This document shows, in pieces, positions 7,835 to 12,912 of a stretch of 12,912 nt of DNA. Source of the stretch: Planctomycetota bacterium (GTDB lineage: Bacteria; Planctomycetota; UBA8742; SKZP01; JAIOTL01); the NCBI GenBank assembly GCA_021106775.1, contig JAIOTL010000205.1:1-12912 (forward strand), read 5' to 3'. The translations under genes and the position numbers were made by a program. The stretch's first letter is position 1, and every line of letters begins with the position of its first letter. A model generated the notes under the pieces. The model was not told the origin of the DNA, ran no database searches, and saw nothing but the letters and a program-made list of their open reading frames with translations.

Positions 7835-8854
7835 ATGGTTTATCGTACCGGCTCGGATCAACTTGATGAGACAATCGAAGGTCTAATCGCCTTAGCTGGC
7901 AGCACTGACAACAATGATGTTTACCGTGAAATCATGGTTACAGTGATGAAGCTTATTCAGGATAAAACGGACAAAGCTGATTTGAAGATGCTGAACTCAA
8001 CCTTCAAAGAACTTCGATATTCGATGAAAATTTTTAAGGAATATCGTGATATTCCCAAAGTTTCGGTTTTCGGGTCCGCTCGAACCAAACCTGAAGACCC
8101 AGGATATAAACTAGCAAAACTTTTCTCGCAGGCAATTGCACAAAAGGGTTGGATGGTTATAAACGGTGCAGGTCCTGGAATTATGCAGGCAGCAACTGAG
8201 GGTGCGGGAAGAGACAAAGCTTTCGGCGTAAATATTCGGCTTCCATTCGAACAAAAAGCAAACGTTGTTATCGATGGTGATAAAAAACTCATAAATTTTA
8301 AGTATTTCTTTACTCGCAAGCTGTTTTTCCTGCGTGAAGCACAAGCGATTGTTCTTTTACCGGGTGGTTTCGGAACACTTGACGAAGGATATGAATCATT
8401 GACGCTTTTGCAGACAGGGAAAACAAACCCAATACCAATTGTGCTTTTAGAAGGCGAAGGGTCAGATTTCTGGTCAGAATGGGTGGATTTTTTCCACAAA
8501 CATATGATTCCTCGAAAATTGATTTCAGAACAGGACGTGAACCTTTTCTTGAAAACAAGTAAAGTTCAAGTAGCAGTTGACGAGATAATCAACTTTTACT
8601 CAAATTATCACTCGATTAGGTATGTGCGCGATTTGCTGGTGGTCAGGCTTAAAAAGGTAACCGATAAATTGATTGATACGGCAAACACAGAATTTTCCGA
8701 CCTTTTAATCGACGGTAAATTCGAATCTTGTAAACCGATGCCTGAAGAAGCAAATGAGCCTGAACTCGCAAATTTACTCAGAATAAAATTTCGATTCAAA
8801 CGCAGTAATTTTGCCAGGCTTCGAGTGTTTATTAATATGTTGAATGAAGAATGA
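7835..8854 (+). CDS. LOG-family (TIGR00730-type) Rossmann protein, probable nucleotide 5'-monophosphate nucleosidase
   Basis: LOG-family proteins bind AMP or related nucleotides; members include cytokinin-activating phosphoribohydrolases and the nucleosidase PpnN. The hallmarks are present (numbering from the ATG at 7835): FGSAR (79-83), NGAGPGIM (110-117), the catalytic-type FFTRK with R161, and PGGFGTLDE (176-184) with E184. The Arg and Glu pair needed for hydrolysis is thus retained. The protein is 339 residues, longer than the roughly 190-residue core, with about 75 extra N-terminal and 80-100 C-terminal residues, both helical and charged. An in-frame ATG at 7811 would add eight residues, but only the ATG at 7835 has a Shine-Dalgarno-like sequence (CGGGAG, 7825-7830). 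The kinase gene ends 78 bp upstream, so the two may share a transcript. A metabolic nucleotide-salvage role is as likely as hormone-like signalling; substrate cannot be told from sequence. Confidence 0.88.
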   Translation: MVYRTGSDQLDETIEGLIALAGSTDNNDVYREIMVTVMKLIQDKTDKADLKMLNSTFKELRYSMKIFKEYRDIPKVSVFGSARTKPEDPGYKLAKLFSQAIAQKGWMVINGAGPGIMQAATEGAGRDKAFGVNIRLPFEQKANVVIDGDKKLINFKYFFTRKLFFLREAQAIVLLPGGFGTLDEGYESLTLLQTGKTNPIPIVLLEGEGSDFWSEWVDFFHKHMIPRKLISEQDVNLFLKTSKVQVAVDEIINFYSNYHSIRYVRDLLVVRLKKVTDKLIDTANTEFSDLLIDGKFESCKPMPEEANEPELANLLRIKFRFKRSNFARLRVFINMLNEE

Positions 8855-8867
8855 TTTCCACAAATCA
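8852..8867 (+). other. Small perfect hairpin overlapping the LOG gene stop codon
   Basis: TGATTT (8852-8857) and AAATCA (8862-8867) form a 6-bp stem with a CCAC loop; the first arm includes the TGA stop. Only CTTAAATTT follows, so it is at best a weak terminator or a 3'-end stabiliser. Confidence 0.3.
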
Positions 8868-8879
8868 CTTAAATTTGCG

Positions 8880-8885
8880 TATAAT
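8880..8885 (+). promoter_or_regulatory. Possible -10 box upstream of the small membrane peptide
   Basis: TATAAT at 8880-8885, preceded by TTTGCG, is a consensus -10 without a good -35. It would give a leader of about 190 bases to the ATG at 9080, carrying the palindrome cluster. GCGTATAAT also occurs just after the stop of the exported-protein gene (3021-3029), so chance is possible. Confidence 0.25.
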
Positions 8886-8950
8886 ATGCGATAATTAATC
8901 TAAGTAAAATAAAAATTTACTGGAAAATTTCTCAGATTGGCTTAAATTAA

Positions 8951-9060
8951 CAGGGCAGGCAAGCCTGCGTTTCTTTTACAACGCTGACAAAAAAAAGGCA
9001 GAAAGTCTGCTTTACATGCCCTATTGATGATGTTGAAAACAAAAAGCAGAAAGTCTGCAC
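8951..9060. repeat. Cluster of three short REP-like palindromes
   Basis: GCAGG-CAAG-CCTGC (8955-8968) is followed by two identical palindromes GCAGA-AAG-TCTGC at 8998-9010 and 9046-9058. The two 13-mers are exact direct repeats 48 bp apart, each preceded by a run of A. AGGGCA (8952-8957) and TGCCCT (9017-9022) form an outer inverted repeat around the first two. This is typical of short interspersed extragenic palindromes. Confidence 0.6.
8955..8979 (+). terminator. Possible intrinsic terminator formed by the first palindrome
   Basis: The stem GCAGG/CCTGC with a CAAG loop is followed by GTTTCTTTTAC, a T-rich but interrupted tail. It could end transcripts from the LOG gene, about 100 bases after its stop. 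The short stem keeps confidence low. Confidence 0.35.
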
Positions 9061-9079
9061 GGAAAATACGAGGACTGAT

Positions 9080-9178
9080 ATGATATTGGAAACTATTGCA
9101 CAAATCGTACAAGTAGTTTCGTTTATATTCGTTGGAATATCGATTCTTATACTAATCAGCACAATTCACAGATTGTAA
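9080..9178 (+). CDS. 32-residue single-pass membrane peptide
   Basis: A short open frame starts at the ATG at 9080 with GAGGA (9070-9074) five bases upstream and ends with TAA at 9176-9178. The peptide begins MILETIAQIVQVV and continues as an almost unbroken hydrophobic helix (about residues 6-28), ending THRL-like with a short polar, basic tail (STIHRL). It looks like a small membrane protein or regulatory subunit. The PDZ-protein gene begins 18 bp after its stop and has no clear ribosome binding site of its own, so translation of the two may be coupled. No known small-protein family is recognised. A chance hydrophobic frame is possible, but the ribosome binding site, position and composition favour a real gene. 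Confidence 0.55.
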   Translation: MILETIAQIVQVVSFIFVGISILILISTIHRL

Positions 9179-9196
9179 CGTTCAATTTATGGCAAG

Positions 9197-10141
9197 ATGC
9201 ATCATCTGGCAAACGCTCCAGCTATCGGCATTTTGAAGCTCCCGCGTGATATTATCATGATGCTTGTTTTCGGCTTTTTCGGTTTTATGGGTTTGCTGGT
9301 TACAAATTCTCTGATGGGTTACAATGTTTTCACTGAAAAAACGAAAATCGGATATGTCGAATATCTCGGACAATCGGAATCCGATCCATCACACATCAGG
9401 ATGCGTTTTCAGAAAACTGATGCTGACGGCAATCCCATCGGAAGTCCAATAGACGTAGAATCCCCAGGTGATTCAATAGTTCTATGGTACACGATAGTAA
9501 CGGTTAAGCCGACTTTTCTCCAGCTTGGGAAAAAACAGGTTTACAAAATTGATTATATCAGCGGTGATTTTTGGCAACCGATAAGAAATGAAACATTAAA
9601 CTACGCAGTCATTGAAGGTGGAAGACAGGAGCGATTTAAGGAGATTAGAGATACAAATAATCGACCATTCCCGTATAATCTATGGGTTGACAGCGTACAG
9701 TTTGCGAAACAAGAATATATTATCGAGGATTTGAAGAAGGGTGTGAGATGTGATGTTCTTCTTGTTCACAATGCGATACACATTGACAACCCGAAATTGT
9801 TCGAATTCAACGAAAACGAACTTTTTATATCTGAAATTGGCATGAAAGTTCGCAATATCGAATCAACTGGTGAAGAATACGGCATCGAAGTTATCGAAAT
9901 TGTTGAAGGTTCAAAATGTGCTGATGCTGGTATTCTAGTCGGCGATGTTTTACTGCGAATGAACGACAATAGAATTGAAAATGTCAGAAATATGCGATTT
10001 AACTTTTTTGGGATAAGTAAAGGAGGCAGTGAAATAATAAAGTTTGGTATAAAAAGAAACGATGAAGAATTGAATATGGATGTAAAATTTGCAAACAGCT
10101 CTCGTATTACGGTTGAAAGTGACTTAAATATGAATGATTAA
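9197..10141 (+). CDS. Membrane-anchored protein with C-terminal PDZ domain
   Basis: The 314-residue product has a short cytoplasmic-looking N-terminus, one membrane segment (about 18-40), a 160-residue middle region of no recognised family (about 45-205) and a C-terminal PDZ domain (about 208-298). The PDZ features seen are GIEVIEIVEGSKCADAGI (229-246), followed by LVGDVLLRMNDNRIENV, the usual A..AGL..GD.I..ING pattern. There is no protease domain, unlike DegP or RseP, so it is a scaffold or substrate-binding protein rather than an enzyme as far as can be seen. The frame is closed upstream by TAA at 9176-9178, no alternative GTG or TTG exists before the ATG at 9197, and no Shine-Dalgarno sequence is visible, which suggests coupling to the 32-residue membrane peptide just upstream. 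A later start at Met21 or Met22 would cut into the membrane segment. Confidence 0.75.
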   Translation: MHHLANAPAIGILKLPRDIIMMLVFGFFGFMGLLVTNSLMGYNVFTEKTKIGYVEYLGQSESDPSHIRMRFQKTDADGNPIGSPIDVESPGDSIVLWYTIVTVKPTFLQLGKKQVYKIDYISGDFWQPIRNETLNYAVIEGGRQERFKEIRDTNNRPFPYNLWVDSVQFAKQEYIIEDLKKGVRCDVLLVHNAIHIDNPKLFEFNENELFISEIGMKVRNIESTGEEYGIEVIEIVEGSKCADAGILVGDVLLRMNDNRIENVRNMRFNFFGISKGGSEIIKFGIKRNDEELNMDVKFANSSRITVESDLNMND

Positions 10142-10222
10142 GATTTTTACATCGAAAAAACAAATTGTTTTATGAATGTCTTATTTATTGTAAAATGCTT
10201 GAATTGATATTTTGAATTTTCA

Positions 10223-10327
10223 TTGAAGGTGTATACTTTCTGGCTTTGAAACCCAGTTTTTTAGCTGAGAGTATGCAGGCAAGAAGCAGTTTTTGCGACA
10301 ATGGAAAATGTTGCTTGCAACCTTTGA
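10223..10327 (+). ncRNA. Candidate three-way-junction structured RNA
   Basis: P1: TTGAAGGT (10223-10230) with ACCTTTGA (10320-10327), 8 pairs including two wobbles. P2: 10231-10245 with 10263-10276, 14 pairs with one bulged T and a 17-base loop, starting directly at the end of P1. P3: GCAAG (10279-10283) with CTTGC (10314-10318), continued by CGACA/TGTTG (10296-10300 with 10309-10313). The junction joins are 0, 2 and 1 bases. I cannot match it to a known riboswitch or sRNA. It could be an independent small RNA, the 3' end of the PDZ transcript, or a chance fold. Confidence 0.4.
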
Positions 10328-10343
10328 CTTTAGAATTATTATT

Positions 10344-10385
10344 ATGAATATGGTTTATTTTAGAAAAATCGTATTCATGTTTTAA
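10344..10385 (+). terminator. AT-rich hairpin with short T-run, possible terminator of the structured RNA
   Basis: ATGAATA (10344-10350) pairs with TATTCAT (10372-10378). An inner stem ATTTT-aga-AAAAT (10357-10369) stacks within it, and GTTTTAAG follows. The stem has little GC, so termination would be weak. Confidence 0.3.
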
Positions 10386-10401
10386 GAATTATTGAATAAA
10401 A

Positions 10402-10431
10402 TTAAATAATTGTTTGAAATTATGGTATGAT
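10402..10431 (+). promoter_or_regulatory. Extended -10 promoter for the dynamin-like gene
   Basis: TGGTATGAT (10423-10431) matches the extended -10 pattern TGnTATAAT with one mismatch. TTAAAT (10402-10407) lies 18 bases before it as a weak -35. The predicted leader is about 60 bases and ends in GAAGGGAG (10482-10489), a strong ribosome binding site eight bases from the ATG. Confidence 0.45.
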
Positions 10432-10497
10432 TTAATGTCAAGAATATTAAAATATTAAACAAATTTACATCAGATTTCTCATGAAGGGAGAATTATT

Positions 10498-12774
10498 ATG
10501 GCGGACCAGCATTCAATGTGGCGAACACGTACAACTTTTCGCAGTGAACTTGACATGGCATTCGAAGAGTTAGGCGCAATCTACGAACAGCAAAAGGAAG
10601 TTTACGACGATCTTCGCAAAGAACAGTCAAGAGGTCGTAAGGTTTTACAGCGTATCGATGATTTCGCATGGCGTGAAGTGGATGAAAAACTTATTCGCGC
10701 TGAAAAGCTTCTCAAGAAAAAAGGCTACATGGTCGCTATGCTTGGAACATTCTCCGCAGGGAAATCCTCGCTTGCGAACTCACTCATCAAAGCACCTCAC
10801 TTTTTGCCGATTTCACAGGGTGTTTGTACTCTTACAGTCGCAGAAATCATGGGTACACCAAATCCGAGTGATGAAAAATGTGTAGTTAGATATCTACCTA
10901 AAGAAGGAGCCTTCCGTAAAGTATTCGGTTCTGATCTCTTCGAAAATACTCTTAAAAATCATCTCCATGAACTCGACCCTTTTAACGAAGCACGAGCAAT
11001 AGATTGGGTCAACGAAGCTATCGAAGTATATGAGAATGCAACAGAAGAAGACCAGAAAGAAAAAGCTATCAGACTGGGTAGATTCCTTGATGCTATCAAG
11101 AAATACGCAAACAGACTTGCTCAGACAATTGAGGATACACTTGACAATAAAGCGTTGTATCTCTCAGCACAGGGGAAAGAGGGAGAAGGAGATCTCAACG
11201 AAGGTCATCTTTTCCTCATCGATAAAGTAACAATTACGCTGCAAAATGACTTGCTCAATGCAGATGATATTGTTTTCCTCGATTTGCCTGGTGTTGATGC
11301 CCCGTCAATTCGTGATAAGGAAGTTACTTTCGAAGCCATCGAAGAAGCGGATGCTGCGGTTCTCGTCATTCCAGAACGCGGTTTCGCTGCTGCTGACAGG
11401 GAACTTATTCAGCGTGTAGGCAACTTCCAGGAAGAAGTGAAATCGAAAATTTTTGTTGCAGTCAATAAAACTGATATTTTAACACCCGAACAAATCACAA
11501 AGTTTGAATCGGAATTCTTCCCGGGTTTCGAAGACACCGTTCACACAATGGGTGTTACGCTTGACAAGGTTTATTTCACGTCTGCATACTTCGAAGAACA
11601 AAATCTTCTTCTTGCTGCAGGTTCAATGAGTGCCAAGCAGAGAAGTGATTTTGATACATGGAAAGCAGACCTTGGCAATAAACTTGCTCTAATTCAGGAA
11701 AGAATCAACTCACCTTCGATTAAAGATAGACTTGAAGCTGTCTTCGAGATGAGTGGTGTGGGCGAGCTTAGAGCAGCAATCGAAAATTACCTGAAGGAAG
11801 ATATCAGAAAAGAAAGAATCAAAGAGATTTATTTCAGATTACGAGATGTTCAGAAACGTTTCGATTGGCTTCTTGACCCGGAACGCGGCAAAATTGAAGC
11901 GCACTCGAAGCTGCGTGCTCAGCGCATCGGCGAATACTTCTATGACACAAGCGAAAGATTCACCACATTAATCAATGAATACCGAGAAAAAATCCTGCCT
12001 CTCAAAATCGAAGGTCAGATTGACAAATTCCTCCGTGACAAAGCTGGAGACTTTGCTGAAAAAGCAATCAACGACAAACTCTTCAACAACTTCGCAAACA
12101 TCGTGATGCAAGCGCAACCGAGAACTGCTGGCATGGTCAAACTCATTGCCTTGACTACGATTAAACCTCAACTCATCGATTTCTACAAAAGAATGGTTCG
12201 CGAGACTATCCCGAACCCGATTATCACGGAGTTAAAACAGAAGATTGCGGAACTTCAGTTTGAGGATATTCTTCGTCACTTCACCGATCAATTCATGGTT
12301 GGTTATCTTGATGAATACCAGAAAGAGCAAAACTTCCTTGAGAGATCAATCAATCTTATCACCGAGCTTAGAGTCGATGAAATCGTCCAGGCAATTTACC
12401 AGGTGAATGCAGGACAAGATCAAGTTCCATGGGACAAAACCATGCAAGAACCGTTTAAGGTTTTCCTTATCGAGAAATACAAAGACATGTTCAAAGGTTT
12501 TGCAGCCCATGTTCAGATTCTTGAAAGATACTTCGACGCACTGCTCAACCAGTTTGTCATTAAGGTTCGCGAGATATTCGAGAAAATCCACAGCTTTGCC
12601 AAGGAAAGACTTGATTACCAGGTTGAACTTCCAAGACTGGCAGCAGATCTTGAAACCGCAAAGGAAGAAGTTATTCTTCAAAGATATGCTGATGCAATCC
12701 AAGTAACTAACGAAAGCACCATGAACTTCAAGGCTCAGATTGCCAAGGCATTAGGTCTTAAACTTACAGGTTAA
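10498..12774 (+). CDS. Bacterial dynamin-like large GTPase
   Basis: Dynamin-family GTPases assemble on membranes and remodel or protect them. This 758-residue protein has all GTPase motifs: G1 GTFSAGKSS (83-91), a switch-I threonine in VCTLTVAE (109-116), G3 DLPG (262-265) and G4 NKTD (323-326). A charged helix of about 75 residues precedes the GTPase core, as in bacterial dynamin-like proteins, and a long helical stalk follows (about 430-758). An insert of about 120 charged, helical residues lies between switch I and G3. There is no transmembrane segment; the most hydrophobic stalk part (about 532-562) is the only paddle-like candidate. The ATG at 10498 follows GAAGGGAG at eight bases. It is preceded by a long intergenic region, so it probably starts its own transcript, and another gene begins 88 bp after its stop. 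Bacterial dynamins often come in pairs; the next gene cannot be judged from 16 codons. Confidence 0.92.
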   Translation: MADQHSMWRTRTTFRSELDMAFEELGAIYEQQKEVYDDLRKEQSRGRKVLQRIDDFAWREVDEKLIRAEKLLKKKGYMVAMLGTFSAGKSSLANSLIKAPHFLPISQGVCTLTVAEIMGTPNPSDEKCVVRYLPKEGAFRKVFGSDLFENTLKNHLHELDPFNEARAIDWVNEAIEVYENATEEDQKEKAIRLGRFLDAIKKYANRLAQTIEDTLDNKALYLSAQGKEGEGDLNEGHLFLIDKVTITLQNDLLNADDIVFLDLPGVDAPSIRDKEVTFEAIEEADAAVLVIPERGFAAADRELIQRVGNFQEEVKSKIFVAVNKTDILTPEQITKFESEFFPGFEDTVHTMGVTLDKVYFTSAYFEEQNLLLAAGSMSAKQRSDFDTWKADLGNKLALIQERINSPSIKDRLEAVFEMSGVGELRAAIENYLKEDIRKERIKEIYFRLRDVQKRFDWLLDPERGKIEAHSKLRAQRIGEYFYDTSERFTTLINEYREKILPLKIEGQIDKFLRDKAGDFAEKAINDKLFNNFANIVMQAQPRTAGMVKLIALTTIKPQLIDFYKRMVRETIPNPIITELKQKIAELQFEDILRHFTDQFMVGYLDEYQKEQNFLERSINLITELRVDEIVQAIYQVNAGQDQVPWDKTMQEPFKVFLIEKYKDMFKGFAAHVQILERYFDALLNQFVIKVREIFEKIHSFAKERLDYQVELPRLAADLETAKEEVILQRYADAIQVTNESTMNFKAQIAKALGLKLTG

Positions 12775-12800
12775 TTTTACTTGCCGGTTTTACGATTTTT

Positions 12801-12830
12801 TTGCTTTGTTTCATATCAATAATTTAAAAT
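12801..12830 (+). promoter_or_regulatory. Possible weak promoter for the last gene
   Basis: TTGCTT (12801-12806) and TAAAAT (12825-12830) are 18 bases apart, about 30 bases before the ATG at 12863. No stem with a T-tract is seen between the dynamin stop and this point, so read-through from the dynamin gene is also possible. Confidence 0.3.
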
Positions 12831-12862
12831 AGAATTGAAATTAATAATAATTAGGAGAGGTA

Positions 12863-12912
12863 ATGGAACAGTCAAAGCAGCCCAAAAAGAAGATTGTCGG
12901 CAAGATGATTTA
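12863..12912 (+). CDS. Start of a further gene, cut by the window edge
   Basis: ATG at 12863 is preceded by AGGAGAGG (12853-12860), a strong ribosome binding site. Only 16 codons are present, reading MEQSKQPKKKIVGKMI, a basic, polar N-terminus without a signal peptide so far. Its family cannot be judged. The 88-bp gap and same strand place it possibly in an operon with the dynamin-like gene. Confidence 0.6.
   Translation, partial: MEQSKQPKKKIVGKMI

Larger units (their letters stand above)
10142..10497. other. Intergenic region with a candidate structured RNA and the dynamin-gene promoter
   Basis: The 356 bp contain no gene. In order they hold a weak promoter-like pair (TTTTAT 10168-10173, TAAAAT 10191-10196), a compact set of helices from 10223 to 10327, an AT-rich hairpin (ATGAATA 10344-10350 with TATTCAT 10372-10378) followed by GTTTT, and an extended -10 at 10423-10431 before the dynamin-like gene. 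Confidence 0.55.

Noticed and set aside
7957..8499. 180-codon minus-strand open frame inside the LOG gene
   Set aside because: It is the antisense shadow of conserved LOG motifs, with no start signal.
10264..10276. CTGAGA-containing stretch reminiscent of a TPP riboswitch
   Set aside because: The other conserved TPP elements (GGGGTGC, the ACCTGAT region, GCGTAGGGAA) are absent, and thiamine genes are not nearby.

Overview
The window is AT-rich bacterial DNA with one gene leaving the left edge on the minus strand and then a run of plus-strand genes. There are AGGA/GGAGG-type ribosome binding sites, sigma70-like boxes, a Sec signal peptide with an Ala-x-Ala cleavage site, an exported protein and a large hybrid histidine kinase. 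The inventory (FHA-like protein, five-PAS hybrid kinase, LOG-family protein, PDZ membrane protein, dynamin-like GTPase) fits an uncultivated Gram-negative-type bacterium of a deep-branching or environmental phylum. I cannot name the phylum from sequence alone. No plasmid, phage, insertion sequence, CRISPR, rRNA or tRNA was seen.

Layout. 1-683 (minus): 5' part of a cytosolic protein with a degenerate FHA-like domain, then a low-complexity Pro-rich/acidic linker and a charged helix that runs off the window. 684-1214: a long divergent intergenic region with a good minus-strand promoter carrying an operator-like dyad, a 114-bp imperfect palindrome flanked by 10-bp direct repeats, and a pair of direct repeats before the next gene. 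1215-3555: a two-gene operon. Its first gene encodes an exported 601-residue protein of unknown family with a coiled coil and a C-terminal rubredoxin-like Cys4 knuckle. Its second encodes a signal-peptidase-I-fold membrane protein whose catalytic lysine is replaced by glycine. 3556-3910: intergenic region with several hairpins and a kinase promoter. 3911-7756: a 1281-residue hybrid kinase (TM, 5 PAS, HisKA, HATPase, 2 REC). 7835-8854: a LOG-family (TIGR00730-type) Rossmann protein. 8855-9079: intergenic region with REP-like short palindromes. 9080-9178: a 32-residue single-pass membrane peptide. 9197-10141: a membrane-anchored PDZ protein. 10142-10497: intergenic region with a candidate three-way-junction RNA. 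10498-12774: a dynamin-like large GTPase. 12863 to the end: the first 16 codons of another gene.

How the genes may work together. Three local units can be argued from spacing: the exported Cys4 protein with the inactive-looking signal-peptidase homologue (34 bp apart), the kinase with the LOG protein (78 bp apart, no obvious terminator), and the 32-residue peptide with the PDZ protein (18 bp apart, the latter without its own clear ribosome binding site). Nothing in the sequence ties these units into one pathway. The best candidates for something undescribed are the first and third units and the structured intergenic RNA before the dynamin gene.
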